Below, piece by piece: positions 16,106-27,112 of a DNA stretch of 32,197 bases. How positions within the stretch are numbered: the stretch's first letter is position 1; each line of letters begins with the position of its first letter. The stretch comes from Candidatus Physcocola equi (lineage in GTDB: Bacteria; Bacteroidota; Bacteroidia; Bacteroidales; Paludibacteraceae), in NCBI GenBank assembly GCA_018064855.1, contig JAGHUM010000087.1:1-32197 (forward strand). The letters are read 5' to 3'. Made by a program: the position numbers and the translations under genes. Below the pieces are notes generated by a model. That model worked only from the letters and a program-made list of their open reading frames with translations, made no database searches and was not told the DNA's origin.

Positions 16106-18265
16106 ATGGGTTCTAACAGCTCCAAAAACGAGAAGTTATCAATCATGAAAAGATACTCCTTAGTGATGGTTACGCTCACTTTGGCTTTCCTTTTCATGTA
16201 TGGCTACACTTGTAAGTCGGTGTTGTGTAGTAGCCGATATTCAGAATATAATTTCTGGAAAAACAAAGACAGCATGACCATAGAAGCCAAGAGAGGCAGT
16301 ATCTATGATTGCAACGGGAACCTCATGGCCATTACCAGTCCTTATTACCAACTGTATTGGGACTGCATGGCTGACGGATTGAAAGACTCCGTCTTCAAGC
16401 AGAACGTGGACTCTATCGCCTATTATCTGTCTTCCGTTTTCCACGAACCGGTAGCCGACACCAAAGCCAATCTGGTGAGAATACGCCGAATGGCTTACGC
16501 CGACAAAGAAGATGGGAAACGGCCAAGCCGCCACGTGCGAATCAGCAAAAGAAAGATCAACTACCTGGAAAAGATGAGGCTTGAAAAAGCCCCACTCATC
16601 AAGAAAGGGCCCAATGTGAGTGGCTTCTCTTTTGAAGAGAAAAAGGTGCGCGAACTGCCATACAACAATCTGGCCTTCCGTACGATCGGAATCTACAATT
16701 CAAACACCGACTACGCAACCTGCGGACTTGAAAAGCAGTTTGACAGCATCCTGAAAGGCGAATGCGGCTACAAAGACCACGAAGGCAAACCAATATTAGA
16801 AGCAGAAGACGGCATGAATGTGGTGACGACAATCGACATCAACATGCAAGACATCACAGAGACCGCTCTGAAGAAATGGATGAACAACTGGAACGGACTG
16901 ACGCCCAACAACGGCTGCGCCATCCTGATGGAAGCCGCCACAGGCCACATCAAGGCCATCTGCAACCTGCAAAGAACAAAAAACGGCGAACTGGTCGAGC
17001 GAGAGAATTATGCCGTCAACCGAATGACAGAGCCAGGCTCCACCTTCAAAACAGCCAGTCTGATGGTAGCCCTGGACGAGGGGAAAGTGGACACCAGCGA
17101 AGTGTTTGACACCGGCAACGGCATCTGGAACGAATACGGAAGAATGACAGACCACAAGCAAGGTGGATTTGGCCCCATATCACTTGCCAGAGCCATGGAA
17201 GTTTCGTCCAACATCGGCATCGCAAAAATGGTGGACAAATACTATGGCGACAGCAAGAAAAGCGCCGAGCACTTTTACGAGCGGCTGTATGACCTCCGGT
17301 TGAAAGAACACATCAGCTTCCCCATCCCAGGTACATCCACTCCGAAGTTCCTGGAAATGAGCGCAAAATCATGGAAAGCCGACATGCTGTGGGCATCTTT
17401 CGGATACAACACCCAGATTCCCCCACTCTACACGCTAAACTTTTACAACGCCATCGCCAACAACGGAAGAATGATGTCTCCAATGCTGGTAAAGGCTTAT
17501 CAAGACAATGAAGGGAATGTGGTGAGGACTTTCAGCCCAAAAGTCACAAAAAACAAGATATGCACTGACCACACACTGAGAAAAGTGCAAGCGATTCTCC
17601 GCAACGTGGTGGTGAAGGGTACCGGCAGAAACTTCAACTCAAAATCGGTTGAAATAGCAGGAAAGACTGGCACCACGCAGATCGGTTATGGCCTAAACGA
17701 CAAAGCCAGAAAAGACCAGCAACTCTCGTTTTGCGGCTATTTTCCCGCCAACGACCCGAAATACTCATGCATCGTAATGGTCTGGGGATTTCCTGAAGAC
17801 TACGTGCGAAACGGTGGTGCCATCAGTCAGAATACCGGACAAGTTTTCAAAGACATAGCCGAACGCATCTACGCAAAAAGCCCGAGCAAAGACGCAACGA
17901 TATGCACCGACAGCACACTGCTGACTGCGCCAAAAGTCTGTAAAGGCAAAACGGAAGACACCCACATCGTGCTGAAACACCTGAAATCGAAGCACAGCGG
18001 GATAGGCGATAATGCAAGAGAATGGGTAAGGATGGGCAACGAAGAAGACAACAAGAAGTTGGCGTTGACCACCTTTGACTTCGGAGAAGGCAAAATGCCA
18101 AACTTGAAAGGGATGGCTGCAAAAGACGCCATCTACCTGCTGGAGAAACAAAAAATGTCGGTTCAAATCAATGGTTACGGGCCTGTGGTGTACCAATCGA
18201 TTGAACCAGGCAGAGACATAAAAGAGGGACAAAAAGTGATTTTGTCGCTCAAATACAGAGAATAA
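16106..18265 (+). CDS. ftsI: Septal peptidoglycan transpeptidase with PASTA domain
   Basis: This 719-residue class B penicillin-binding protein has an N-terminal membrane anchor (about 16-35) and a pedestal domain with [11 protein letters not shown]. The transpeptidase domain carries STFK with nucleophile Ser312, SSN (367-369) and KTG (520-522). A C-terminal PASTA domain (about 655-718) begins at [20 protein letters not shown]. FtsI crosslinks septal peptidoglycan in the periplasm together with FtsW. PASTA-bearing FtsI is usual in Bacteroidota and differs from E. coli FtsI. The gene follows the FtsL-like gene by 29 bases and precedes murE by 14. Met14 is an alternative start. Confidence 0.95.
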   Translation: MGSNSSKNEKLSIMKRYSLVMVTLTLAFLFMYGYTCKSVLCSSRYSEYNFWKNKDSMTIEAKRGSIYDCNGNLMAITSPYYQLYWDCMADGLKDSVFKQNVDSIAYYLSSVFHEPVADTKANLVRIRRMAYADKEDGKRPSRHVRISKRKINYLEKMRLEKAPLIKKGPNVSGFSFEEKKVRELPYNNLAFRTIGIYNSNTDYATCGLEKQFDSILKGECGYKDHEGKPILEAEDGMNVVTTIDINMQDITETALKKWMNNWNGLTPNNGCAILMEAATGHIKAICNLQRTKNGELVERENYAVNRMTEPGSTFKTASLMVALDEGKVDTSEVFDTGNGIWNEYGRMTDHKQGGFGPISLARAMEVSSNIGIAKMVDKYYGDSKKSAEHFYERLYDLRLKEHISFPIPGTSTPKFLEMSAKSWKADMLWASFGYNTQIPPLYTLNFYNAIANNGRMMSPMLVKAYQDNEGNVVRTFSPKVTKNKICTDHTLRKVQAILRNVVVKGTGRNFNSKSVEIAGKTGTTQIGYGLNDKARKDQQLSFCGYFPANDPKYSCIVMVWGFPEDYVRNGGAISQNTGQVFKDIAERIYAKSPSKDATICTDSTLLTAPKVCKGKTEDTHIVLKHLKSKHSGIGDNAREWVRMGNEEDNKKLALTTFDFGEGKMPNLKGMAAKDAIYLLEKQKMSVQINGYGPVVYQSIEPGRDIKEGQKVILSLKYRE

Positions 18266-18279
18266 AAAAGCAGACACAA

Positions 18280-19755
18280 ATGAGCAAGAAGCTTAACGAC
18301 ATACTCAGCCAGATCGCATCTGTAAAAACAGAAGGCGACACCAACAAAGAGGTGAAAAGCATTGAATTTGACTCTCGCAAAGTAGAGGAAGGGACAATGT
18401 TTATCGCCATCAGCGGCACTACCAACGACGGGCACGCATACATCGACAGCGCCATCGCAAAGGGAGCGACCGCCATCGTGTGCGAAAAGATGCCAGAAAA
18501 AAAGGCAGAAAACGTGGCTTACATCCAAGTGGAAAGCAGCAACGAGGCCTTGGGGCAAATCGCAAGTTACTGGAATGGGAACCCATCACAGAAGATGAAG
18601 CTGGTAGGCGTGACCGGCACAAACGGAAAGACTACCATCGCCACCCTGCTCTATCATCTTTTCCGCAGATTCGGGCACAAGTGCGGCTTGCTCTCCACCG
18701 TCGTCAACTATATTGACGGAGAAAGTGTTGCCGCCACACACACCACCCCAGACCCACTGGAATTGAACGGACTGTTGGCTAAAATGGTGGATGCAGGCTG
18801 TGAATACGCCTTTATGGAAGTAAGTTCACACTCTGTCGATCAACGCAGAATAGCAGGTTTGGATTTTGACGGAGGCATCTTCACCAACCTCACACGCGAC
18901 CATCTGGACTATCATAAGACCGTAGAGAACTACCTGAAGGCAAAGAAACGCTTTTTCGATGATCTTCCTGCAAAAGCATTTGCCATCACAAATGCAGATG
19001 ACAAAAACGGGCTGGTAATGGTGCAAAACACAAAAGCGACAAAACGCACCTATTCTGCCAGACAGAGTGCGGACTTCCGAGCAAAGATATTAGACAACAC
19101 ATTTGAGGGTATGACGCTCGAAGTGGGCCAGCATACTGTCGATCTCGCATTCGTCGGGAAATTCAACGCATCGAACCTCATGGCAGTTTACGGAGCGGCC
19201 GTCATGCTCGGGAAAGACGAATATGAAACACTGGTGCAACTCAGTGGATTGAGACCTGTAAACGGAAGATTTGAAGTGCTTCGCAGCCCTAAAGGTTTTT
19301 CCGCCATCGTAGATTACGCGCACACCCCTGACGCACTCACCAACGTGCTCACAACCATGCAAGAAGTGCTTCAAAGCCGCAAAAACGGTCACATCATCAC
19401 CGTATGCGGAGCTGGAGGCAACCGCGACAAAGGCAAACGTCCGCTGATGGCGCAGGAAGCCGTAAAACACAGCCACATGGTCATCATCACCAGCGACAAT
19501 CCACGCTTCGAAAATCCACAAGACATCATCAACGACATGCTTGCCGGACTGACCGAAGACGAACAAGACAACGTGCTTGCCATTGTTGACAGGAAACAAG
19601 CCATCAAAGCCGCCTGCAAAATGGCACAGCCTGGCGACGCCATCTTGGTTGCGGGGAAAGGTCACGAAAACTACCAAGAGATAGAAGGAGTAAAACACCA
19701 CTTCAACGACAAAGAGGTCTTGGCAGAAATCTTCCAACAAATGGAAAGTAAGTAA
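18280..19755 (+). CDS. murE: UDP-MurNAc-L-Ala-D-Glu:meso-diaminopimelate ligase
   Basis: The 491-residue cytoplasmic Mur ligase adds the third residue of the stem peptide using ATP. The P-loop is GTNGKTT (113-119). TTPDP lies at 155-159, a lysine suitable for carbamylation in the central domain (YLKAKKRFF), DYAHTPDAL in the ATP-binding fold, and DNPR at 406-409. DNPR is the signature of enzymes using meso-diaminopimelate rather than lysine, which agrees with Gram-negative peptidoglycan. Gaps to ftsI and mraY are 14 and 34 bases. Length is normal. Confidence 0.97.
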   Translation: MSKKLNDILSQIASVKTEGDTNKEVKSIEFDSRKVEEGTMFIAISGTTNDGHAYIDSAIAKGATAIVCEKMPEKKAENVAYIQVESSNEALGQIASYWNGNPSQKMKLVGVTGTNGKTTIATLLYHLFRRFGHKCGLLSTVVNYIDGESVAATHTTPDPLELNGLLAKMVDAGCEYAFMEVSSHSVDQRRIAGLDFDGGIFTNLTRDHLDYHKTVENYLKAKKRFFDDLPAKAFAITNADDKNGLVMVQNTKATKRTYSARQSADFRAKILDNTFEGMTLEVGQHTVDLAFVGKFNASNLMAVYGAAVMLGKDEYETLVQLSGLRPVNGRFEVLRSPKGFSAIVDYAHTPDALTNVLTTMQEVLQSRKNGHIITVCGAGGNRDKGKRPLMAQEAVKHSHMVIITSDNPRFENPQDIINDMLAGLTEDEQDNVLAIVDRKQAIKAACKMAQPGDAILVAGKGHENYQEIEGVKHHFNDKEVLAEIFQQMESK

Positions 19756-19789
19756 AAAAAACATAACACAGAAAAAGTAAAAACTCACC

Positions 19790-21061
19790 ATGCTCTATCA
19801 TCTTTATCCATACCTTGAGCAATTAGGTATTCCTGGCGCCCGAATGTTCGGCTACACCTCATTCCGTTCATTGCTGGCCATCATATTGGCGCTCTTAATT
19901 TCCACCATTTTCGGTGAATACTTTATCAAATTGCTCAAGCGCATCAAGATTGAAGAGACCCAGCGCGACCCAAGCATCGATCCGTTTGGTGTGAACAAAA
20001 TCGGCGTTCCTTCCATGGGCGGCATCATCATCATTGTGGCAGTGCTGGTGCCAGTGCTTCTGCTAGGGAACCTCAGCAACGTATATATGCTTTTAATGAT
20101 TGTCACCACATTGTGGTTAGGCGCCCTCGGATTTGCCGACGACTACATCAAGATCATGAAAAAGGATAAAGAAGGATTGCACGGGAAGTTCAAAATCATC
20201 GGTCAGGTTGGTTTAGGTTTGATGATCGGTCTCACCCTCTACTTCAGCCCTCAAGCAAAGATCAGCGAGAGTGTCACGATAGAAAAGAACCCAGAGACGG
20301 CATTAGTGACATACAAAAAAAGTCCGGAAATCAAGTCAACCAAAACAACCATTCCATTCCTCAAAAACAACAACCTGAGCTATGCAGAAATAGTCGGATT
20401 CTTAGGGGAATACAAATACTACGCAGGTTGGATTCTGTTCGTGTTTGTCACAATTTTCGTTGTGACAGCAGTTTCAAACGGAGCCAATCTGAACGACGGT
20501 ATGGACGGAATGGCGGCAGGCAACTCGGCCATCATGGGCGTGACGTTAGGCATTCTGGCCTATGTGTCGAGCCACCTGGAATTTGCGAACTACCTCAACA
20601 TCATGTATATTCCAGGCAGTCAGGAAATGGTAGTATTCATCTGCGCCTTCGTGGGAGCACTCATCGGTTTCCTCTGGTACAACGCCTATCCTGCACAAAT
20701 CTTCATGGGCGACACCGGCAGCCTTACCATTGGAGGTATCATTGCAGTGACTGCCATTTGCATACACAAAGAACTGTTGATTCCAATCCTATGCGGAGTA
20801 TGGGTATTTGAAAATCTGAGTGTCACCCTTCAGGTGTTCTACTACAAGATGGGTAAAAAGAAAGGTGTGAAACAGCGCATCTGGAAACGCACTCCTATCC
20901 ATGATCACTATCGCACGCAATTGAGTCAGCTCGACCCAGAATGCACCTACATCTTCGGGAAAAGCAAACGTGCATACCACGAAAGCAAAATCACAGTCCG
21001 TTTTTGGATTGTATCGATATTGTTGGCAGCATTGACCATCATCACATTAAAAATCAGATAA
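19790..21061 (+). CDS. mraY: Phospho-MurNAc-pentapeptide transferase
   Basis: The 423-residue multispanning membrane enzyme transfers phospho-MurNAc-pentapeptide to undecaprenyl phosphate, forming lipid I. The conserved loops are GFADDYIKIMKKDKEGLHGK (catalytic Asp pair), NLNDGMDGMAAG, FMGDTGSLTIGG and the HHH-like region TPIHDHYRTQL. It is longer than E. coli MraY because of an insertion of about 50 residues around 160-200 (ESVTIEKNPETALVTYKKSP), a lineage feature of Bacteroidota MraY as far as I recall. About ten membrane helices are visible. Confidence 0.97.
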   Translation: MLYHLYPYLEQLGIPGARMFGYTSFRSLLAIILALLISTIFGEYFIKLLKRIKIEETQRDPSIDPFGVNKIGVPSMGGIIIIVAVLVPVLLLGNLSNVYMLLMIVTTLWLGALGFADDYIKIMKKDKEGLHGKFKIIGQVGLGLMIGLTLYFSPQAKISESVTIEKNPETALVTYKKSPEIKSTKTTIPFLKNNNLSYAEIVGFLGEYKYYAGWILFVFVTIFVVTAVSNGANLNDGMDGMAAGNSAIMGVTLGILAYVSSHLEFANYLNIMYIPGSQEMVVFICAFVGALIGFLWYNAYPAQIFMGDTGSLTIGGIIAVTAICIHKELLIPILCGVWVFENLSVTLQVFYYKMGKKKGVKQRIWKRTPIHDHYRTQLSQLDPECTYIFGKSKRAYHESKITVRFWIVSILLAALTIITLKIR

Positions 21062-21083
21062 AAGGCAATAAAAAACAGCACAA

Positions 21084-22421
21084 ATGAAAAGAATAGTTGT
21101 GTTAGGCGCAGGCGAAAGCGGCGTTGGATCAGCCATCCTGGCTCAGAAAAAAGGATTTGACGTATTCGTTTCGGATATGTCGGCAATAAAAGACAAATAC
21201 AAAGCAGAGCTTAACCAGTATGGCATCGCTTTCGAAGAAAAACAACATACAGAATCACTCATTCTCAACGCCGATGAAATCATAAAGAGTCCGGGCATAC
21301 CAGAGACCGCTCCGCTCATTGTGAAACTTCGCGCGCAAGGAACACCTATCATTTCAGAAATTGAATTTGCGGGACGCTACACCGGAGACTCCATAAAAAT
21401 ATGCATCACCGGCAGCAATGGCAAAACCACTACCACCACCCTCATCCACCACATCTTCACACATGCGGGTCTGGATGCCAGTCTGGCAGGCAATGTGGGT
21501 TTCAGCTTGGCAAGACAAGTGGCCATCGATCCGCACAAATATTATGTGATAGAGCTAAGCAGCTTCCAGCTGGATGGTATGTATGACTTCAAGGCAGACA
21601 TCGCCATTCTCACCAACATCACCCCCGACCACCTCGACCGATACGATCATTGCTTTCAGAACTACATCGACTCGAAGATGCGCATAGTGCAAAACATGAC
21701 AGAAAACGACTATTTCATCTACTGGGAGGGAGACCCAATCGTGCAGAAAGAAATAGGCAAACGAAACATCAAAGCGAAGATGTGTCCGTTCAATTTAGAG
21801 AAAAAAGAAAACTTATCAGCATACGTAGAAAACGAAATATTCACAATCAACATGAACAACGATAAAATGGAAATGGAACTCAACAAAATCGGCATCAAAG
21901 GTCCGCACAACACCTACAACTCTATGGCTGCCAGCATCGCCTCCACAGCATCTGGCATCTCAAAGGCAAAGATCCGCGAAGCGCTCAGCGGGTTCCAAGG
22001 TGTAGAGCACCGTTTGGAATCGGTTGCCTATGTCAGAAACGTCCATTTCATCAACGACTCGAAAGCGACAAACGTTAATTCATGTTGGTATGCACTTCAG
22101 TCAATGACCACTCCTGTCGTTCTCATTCTCGGTGGTAAAGACAAAGGCAACGATTATGAAGAAATCCGCGACTTAGTGGCCGGGAAAGTGCGTGCATTGG
22201 TATTCCTTGGCGTAGATAACAACAAGCTTCACACTTTCTTCGACGGCATGGGCAAACCAACAGTTGACGCCCGTTCCATGGAAGAAGCCGTAAAAGAATC
22301 TTACAGACTCGCAGAAAAAGGAGACACCGTATTGCTTTCACCATGCTGCGCCAGCTTCGACCTCTTCTCCAGCTACGAAGACCGAGGCAGACAGTTCAAG
22401 GAACAAGTGAGAGCTCTCTAA
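21084..22421 (+). CDS. murD: UDP-MurNAc-L-alanine:D-glutamate ligase
   Basis: This 445-residue Mur ligase adds D-glutamate to UDP-MurNAc-L-Ala. The P-loop is GSNGKTT (110-116). The N-terminal Rossmann-like domain starts RIVVLGAGESGVGSA and binds the UDP substrate. Other landmarks are VIELSSFQLDG, NITPDHLDRYD, HRLESV, FINDSKATN and the C-terminal LLSPCCASFDLFSSYEDRG, all typical of MurD. The gene lies 22 bases after mraY and 25 before ftsW, in the usual order. Confidence 0.97.
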   Translation: MKRIVVLGAGESGVGSAILAQKKGFDVFVSDMSAIKDKYKAELNQYGIAFEEKQHTESLILNADEIIKSPGIPETAPLIVKLRAQGTPIISEIEFAGRYTGDSIKICITGSNGKTTTTTLIHHIFTHAGLDASLAGNVGFSLARQVAIDPHKYYVIELSSFQLDGMYDFKADIAILTNITPDHLDRYDHCFQNYIDSKMRIVQNMTENDYFIYWEGDPIVQKEIGKRNIKAKMCPFNLEKKENLSAYVENEIFTINMNNDKMEMELNKIGIKGPHNTYNSMAASIASTASGISKAKIREALSGFQGVEHRLESVAYVRNVHFINDSKATNVNSCWYALQSMTTPVVLILGGKDKGNDYEEIRDLVAGKVRALVFLGVDNNKLHTFFDGMGKPTVDARSMEEAVKESYRLAEKGDTVLLSPCCASFDLFSSYEDRGRQFKEQVRAL

Positions 22422-22446
22422 TAAAATAAAGCAGGGGCATAAATTG

Positions 22447-23709
22447 ATGGCAAAGAACAATCAAACCATATTTCGCGGAGACAGCATCACATGGATCATA
22501 CTTGCTGTTTTGGTGTCAATCTCAATTCTGGAAGTATTCAGTTCCACTTTTCAGATTGTGCACGGAGCAAGATACCACGGCAACTGGATAAACGTGATTA
22601 TGCAACATGTGCAGTATTGTGCCATAGGCGTGTTCGGAGCATTTTTTATCACGCTGGTGGACATCAGACGCGCATGGAGATTGTCTTATCTTGCCTGGGG
22701 AATTGCCTTTTTACTGGTGATGGCAGCCAAGCTGAAAGGCACGGCGGAAAATGGAGCCTCCCGATGGATTTTTGGCATTCAGCCTTCTGAATTGCTAAAA
22801 ATCACCACAATTCTTGTCATGGCATCCATAAGCCAGTTTTACAAGAAAGAAGACAATGACAACACGCCCGAAGAAGGCTGTAGATTTACAAATAATTTCA
22901 AGAAATTCGCATTCGCCAGCGCTTTCATACTGCCTTCCTTTCTTGTGATCTTCATGGAAAACGTATCAACAGCCATATTACTGTTATTCACCTGCTGCAT
23001 CACTTGCCTCATCGCAGGAATGAAGATAAAGTGGTTTGTTTGTACACTGGTGCCTTTAAGTCTGTTTGGATTTTTCCTCATCCTCTTTGCTGGAACCGAT
23101 TTCTACAAAGACCACATGAGAGGCATGTTCGGCATGAACCGTCTGGAAACAGTTCACAACCGAATGATGCGCTTTTTGGAGCCTGTCGATACTGAGACGT
23201 TCACCGACGATCAGATCGTGACCAGGGAGCTGAAAGATCAGAAGAAATACCAACAAACGGTCGGTAAAATCGCTATCGCACAAAGTTCGTGGCACGGCAC
23301 AGGCATTGGCAACAGCAAGTTCAGATCAAAACTTCCACATGCATATGACGACTTCATCTATGCCACAACAGTGGAAGAAGGCGGACTGATTTTGCCATTC
23401 ATCATCAATATGGCCTATATCATTCTGCTGATACGAATCGGGAAAATCATTACCGCCTGCGAAACAAAATTCTGCGCAACGATGATAGCGGGATTGGGTA
23501 TAATGATGGCAATGCAGGCGCTGATCAACATGAGTGTGTCATTGGGCATCGGTCCTGTCACCGGACAACCACTGCCTCTCATCAGCCGAGGTGGCACATC
23601 CATGGCCATTTATTGTTTAGTGATTGGTTTGATTTTAAATGTGTCGCACTACGACGCACACATCAAAGAGAAGCAAGTGGCAAATCAAGACAGAGAAGAG
23701 CAACAATAA
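22447..23709 (+). CDS. ftsW: Septal peptidoglycan polymerase FtsW
   Basis: The 420-residue SEDS-family membrane protein polymerises lipid II into glycan strands and pairs with FtsI. About ten hydrophobic helices are seen. Conserved signatures are GASRWI with QPSEL, HGTGIGNSKFRSKLPHAYDDFIYATTVEEGG (the loop holding the catalytic acidic residue, here in the AYDDFIYA stretch) and PVTGQPLPLISRGGTS near the C-terminus. Position beside murD and murG favours FtsW over RodA. The ATG at 22447 is preferred to a TTG three bases earlier. The large periplasmic loop (about residues 210-300) is charged. Confidence 0.95.
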   Translation: MAKNNQTIFRGDSITWIILAVLVSISILEVFSSTFQIVHGARYHGNWINVIMQHVQYCAIGVFGAFFITLVDIRRAWRLSYLAWGIAFLLVMAAKLKGTAENGASRWIFGIQPSELLKITTILVMASISQFYKKEDNDNTPEEGCRFTNNFKKFAFASAFILPSFLVIFMENVSTAILLLFTCCITCLIAGMKIKWFVCTLVPLSLFGFFLILFAGTDFYKDHMRGMFGMNRLETVHNRMMRFLEPVDTETFTDDQIVTRELKDQKKYQQTVGKIAIAQSSWHGTGIGNSKFRSKLPHAYDDFIYATTVEEGGLILPFIINMAYIILLIRIGKIITACETKFCATMIAGLGIMMAMQALINMSVSLGIGPVTGQPLPLISRGGTSMAIYCLVIGLILNVSHYDAHIKEKQVANQDREEQQ

Positions 23710-23735
23710 AAACAACAACATTGCTGCTTTTTTCT

Positions 23736-23743
23736 TATATTTG
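23736..23743 (+). promoter_or_regulatory. Possible internal -7 promoter TATATTTG before murG
   Basis: TATATTTG matches TAnnTTTG exactly and sits in the 71-base gap between ftsW and murG, the largest gap inside the operon, 37 bases before the murG start. A clear -33 element is missing. It may give extra transcription of the murG-yqeY part. Confidence 0.35.
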
Positions 23744-23780
23744 TAATTTTAAGTAGATTCTTTAAAAAGACAACAGTTTT

Positions 23781-24887
23781 ATGGAGAAAAAGACACATAA
23801 ATTCATCATAAGCGGAGGAGGCACAGGAGGTCACATCTTTCCAGCCGTATCCATCGCCAACGCCCTCAAAGCAAAAGAACCAGATGCAGAAATTCTGTTT
23901 GTGGGTGCTGAAGGACGAATGGAAATGGAGAAAGTTCCGCAGGCAGGCTACAAAATCGTAGGTTTGCCTGTTGTGGGTCTAAACAGAAAGAATCCGCTGC
24001 AATGGATCACATTTGCCTGGAAATTTTTCAGCAGCAAACGAACTGCGAAAAAAATCGTGAAAGATTTTGCTCCCGACGCTGTCATCGGTGTGGGCGGATA
24101 TGCAAGTGCTCCAACACTGGATGCAGCAAGCAGCCTCGGCATTCCAACTTTCCTTCAAGAGCAGAACTCGTTTGCAGGTAAAGCAAACAAAATGCTCGCG
24201 AAGAAGGCTCGCAAAATCTGCGTGGCCTATGAAGGCATGGAACGTTTCTTCCCCAAAGACAGAATAATCCTTACCGGCAACCCAGTGCGTCAAAACCTTG
24301 CCGACGTGCCATACCGCGACGCGAAAGCTCTTGAAGCGTTCGGACTCGACCCAGCCAAGAAAACCCTTCTCATCATCGGAGGCAGCCTTGGCGCCCGCAC
24401 CGTCAACGAAAGCGTGATAGGCGGGCTGGAGAAACTGAAGAACGCTGGCATCCAAGTCATCTGGCAAACCGGCAAATATTATTTTGAAAGCGCAAAAGCA
24501 GAAGCAGACAAAGCTAACAATCCGCTGATGAACTGCACAGCTTTCGTCAAAAACATGGATCAGGCCTACGCAGTAGCCGACCTGGTCATTTCCCGTGCGG
24601 GAGCCAGTTCGATTTCTGAACTTTGTCTTCTCCACAAACCATGCATCTTGGTGCCTTCACCCAATGTTGCTGAAGACCATCAGACCAAGAACGCACTGGC
24701 GCTATCCACTAAAAACGCGGCAATCTTAGTTAAAGACGCCGATGCAAACAGCCAACTCATCGACTGTGCCATCAGCACCATCAACGACGACAACAAACTT
24801 TCAAATCTGGCAGAGAACATCGCCAAGCTGGAAGAAAAAGATTCAGCGGCCCGCATTGCCGACATTATTTTGAAAGAAATCGACTGA
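23781..24887 (+). CDS. murG: Lipid II synthase MurG
   Basis: This 368-residue peripheral membrane GT28 glycosyltransferase adds GlcNAc from UDP-GlcNAc to lipid I, giving lipid II. The N-terminal glycine loop SGGGTGGHIFP (residues 11-21), the second loop VIGVGGYASAPTLDAA, the lipid-facing LQEQNSFAGKANK, IIGGSLGARTVNES and the C-terminal ISRAGASSISELCLLHKPCILVPSP are all MurG hallmarks. The last of these holds the UDP-GlcNAc-binding residues. Start and length are normal. It follows an apparent internal promoter and precedes murC by 19 bases. Confidence 0.97.
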   Translation: MEKKTHKFIISGGGTGGHIFPAVSIANALKAKEPDAEILFVGAEGRMEMEKVPQAGYKIVGLPVVGLNRKNPLQWITFAWKFFSSKRTAKKIVKDFAPDAVIGVGGYASAPTLDAASSLGIPTFLQEQNSFAGKANKMLAKKARKICVAYEGMERFFPKDRIILTGNPVRQNLADVPYRDAKALEAFGLDPAKKTLLIIGGSLGARTVNESVIGGLEKLKNAGIQVIWQTGKYYFESAKAEADKANNPLMNCTAFVKNMDQAYAVADLVISRAGASSISELCLLHKPCILVPSPNVAEDHQTKNALALSTKNAAILVKDADANSQLIDCAISTINDDNKLSNLAENIAKLEEKDSAARIADIILKEID

Positions 24888-24906
24888 ACAAAAATCCGAC
24901 CGAAGA

Positions 24907-26292
24907 ATGACCAACATGCTCGACAAAATTAAAAACGTCTATTTTCTGGGAATAGGAGGCATTGGAATGAGTGCACTGGCACGATACTTCAATGCCAACG
25001 GCTATTATGTAGCAGGGTACGACAAAAACGAAAGCGAATTGGTAATGGAACTTCAGCAGGAAGGGATCCAAATCCATACTGACGACAATCCGGACTTCAT
25101 CGCTGGCGACTTCCGCAACCCCAACTACACATTGGTCGTTTACACCCCTGCCATTCCCGAAGACATGACCGAATTCGTTTTCTTCAAGAAAAACGGATTC
25201 ACCGTAATGAAGCGAGCACAAGTGCTGGGCGAAATCACGCGCGCGCAACGCAGCATCTGCATTGCGGGCACACATGGAAAAACCACCACATGCACCATGA
25301 CAGCCCATATCCTCAACCAAAGCATGGTGGGATGCAACGCATTCCTTGGCGGCATATCAAAGAATTTCGACAAAAACATCCTCATAAGCAAAAAGAACGA
25401 CCTTGTCGTCATCGAAGCCGATGAGTTTGACCACTCGTTCCTCACTCTCAGCCCTCAAATGGCTGTGATCACCTCGGCCGACCCTGACCACTTGGACATC
25501 TATAAAAACGAAGAAGCCTACCGCAAAGCATTTGAAGACTTTTCCGCACTAGTTCGTCCTGGTGGAACTTTGCTGGTGAAAAAAGGGCTTCAACTCTCGA
25601 TCAAGCCAAAAGCCGGCATCCGCATGCTGAGTTACTCGGTGAAAGAAGGAGATTTCCATGCGGAAAACATCCGTATGGGCAATGGAAATATCGTATTCGA
25701 CTTTGTACATCCAACAGGTATTATTGCTGATGTCAAATTGGGCGTACCGGTTTACATCAACATAGAAAACGGCATAGCCGCCATGGCCATGGCACTGCTA
25801 AACGGAGCAAGCTACACAGAAATAAGAGAGGCAATGGCCAGTTATGCTGGAGTAAAACGTCGCTTTGAATTTCACCTCAACGATGGCACACACACCATCA
25901 TCGACGACTATGCGCACCACCCTATGGAACTCAAAGCCAGCATAGAATCGATACGTGCCATTTATCCAAACAAGAGAATCACAGGCATCTTCATGCCCCA
26001 CCTTTTCAGCAGGACAAGAGACTTGGCAGACCTTTTCGCACAAAGTCTTTCCCTTCTCGACGAGGTTATACTCCTCCCTATATACCCAGCTCGCGAATTA
26101 CCGATAGAAGGAGTAACAAGCGAATGGTTGGCAAGCAAAGTGAAAGCCCCCGATGTGAAAGTAATGGACAAAAAAGAGCTTATCAACTACATAGCAAACA
26201 GCCGAGACAAACAGGAAGTCATCGCCACACTGGGAGCCGGAGATGTAGATTTGCTCATTCCTCAGATCAAAGAAGCTTTGGCAAACGGATAA
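24907..26292 (+). CDS. murC: UDP-MurNAc:L-alanine ligase
   Basis: The 461-residue Mur ligase adds the first stem-peptide residue, L-alanine. The Rossmann-like N-terminus reads VYFLGIGGIGMSALARYF, the P-loop is GTHGKTT (121-127), and later motifs are VIEADEFDHSFL, SADPDHLDIYKNEEAY, IIDDYAHHPMELKA and FMPHLFSRTRDL. The GIGGIGMS and AHHP motifs distinguish it from MurD and MurE. The first ATG gives MTNMLDKIKN; the ATG three codons later is equally possible. It precedes ftsQ by 12 bases. Confidence 0.97.
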   Translation: MTNMLDKIKNVYFLGIGGIGMSALARYFNANGYYVAGYDKNESELVMELQQEGIQIHTDDNPDFIAGDFRNPNYTLVVYTPAIPEDMTEFVFFKKNGFTVMKRAQVLGEITRAQRSICIAGTHGKTTTCTMTAHILNQSMVGCNAFLGGISKNFDKNILISKKNDLVVIEADEFDHSFLTLSPQMAVITSADPDHLDIYKNEEAYRKAFEDFSALVRPGGTLLVKKGLQLSIKPKAGIRMLSYSVKEGDFHAENIRMGNGNIVFDFVHPTGIIADVKLGVPVYINIENGIAAMAMALLNGASYTEIREAMASYAGVKRRFEFHLNDGTHTIIDDYAHHPMELKASIESIRAIYPNKRITGIFMPHLFSRTRDLADLFAQSLSLLDEVILLPIYPARELPIEGVTSEWLASKVKAPDVKVMDKKELINYIANSRDKQEVIATLGAGDVDLLIPQIKEALANG

Positions 26293-26304
26293 GTCTGAGA
26301 CAAA

Positions 26305-27078
26305 ATGGAGGAAACCAAAAAGAAAAAAATACACCGCATCGCAGTTCTTGTATTTTCCATCATTCTGGCGGCCTACGCGATGTTTGCCTGGTGCCACGCC
26401 AACCATGAATGGAGCACAAGCATCTGCAAAAGCATCAAGGTAACCATCGAAGACTCAACGGATATACAATTTATCAGGGAAAGCGATGTGAAAGATGCGA
26501 TGAGATCATTGTTCGAAGAAGACTTCACAGGTAACAACCTCAAAGCCATCAACACGACAGTGATAGAGCGAAAGCTAAAAAAGCACCTTTCGGCCGTGGA
26601 AGAAATAAAATGCTTCAAATCCGCCAACAGCGATTTGTGCATCAACATAAAACAAAGGCAACCGGTATTGAGAGTTTTGACTGGCAACGAAAGTTACTAT
26701 GTCGATTCCAACGGTAAAAAACTGCCGATGCCTAAAACCCTGGACCCAGTCCATGTGTTGGTGGCTTCCGGCAATATTGATGAAAATCTCGCCACGGGCG
26801 AACTGTATGATTTTGCCATGCTCATCAGAGAAGACAAATTCTGGAACGCGCAAATCGAGCAGGTCTTCATCAACAACAGAAAAGAAGCGATACTTACCCC
26901 CAGAGTGGGTAATCACATCGTGGAATTTGGCAAACTAGAGGATGACAATGTGACCAAAGTCAAATTGGGCCACTTAAACAAACTCTACACCAAAGCACTA
27001 CCCCATCAAGGATGGGAGACATACAGCAAAATCAGTCTGAAATACAACAATCAGATTGTATGTACTAAAAGAAAATAA
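26305..27078 (+). CDS. ftsQ: Cell division protein FtsQ
   Basis: The 257-residue bitopic membrane protein has a short basic cytoplasmic start (MEETKKKKIHR), one membrane helix (about 11-31) and a periplasmic part. The latter begins with a POTRA-like domain (about 42-113, including TIEDSTDIQFIRESDVKDAM and IKQRQPVLRV) followed by a beta domain with YYVDSNGKKLPMP. FtsQ recruits FtsL/FtsB and regulates septal synthesis. Sequence identity with E. coli FtsQ is low, as usual in Bacteroidota, and the call is supported by position between murC and ftsA. Confidence 0.9.
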   Translation: MEETKKKKIHRIAVLVFSIILAAYAMFAWCHANHEWSTSICKSIKVTIEDSTDIQFIRESDVKDAMRSLFEEDFTGNNLKAINTTVIERKLKKHLSAVEEIKCFKSANSDLCINIKQRQPVLRVLTGNESYYVDSNGKKLPMPKTLDPVHVLVASGNIDENLATGELYDFAMLIREDKFWNAQIEQVFINNRKEAILTPRVGNHIVEFGKLEDDNVTKVKLGHLNKLYTKALPHQGWETYSKISLKYNNQIVCTKRK

Positions 27079-27112
27079 AAAGAAGAATAACCTATTATAA
27101 GACGACAATAAG

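Noticed and set aside
19090-19791. Minus-strand open frame of 233 codons
   Set aside because: It is antisense to murE and rich in Phe/Val/His in shadow-frame fashion, without a domain.
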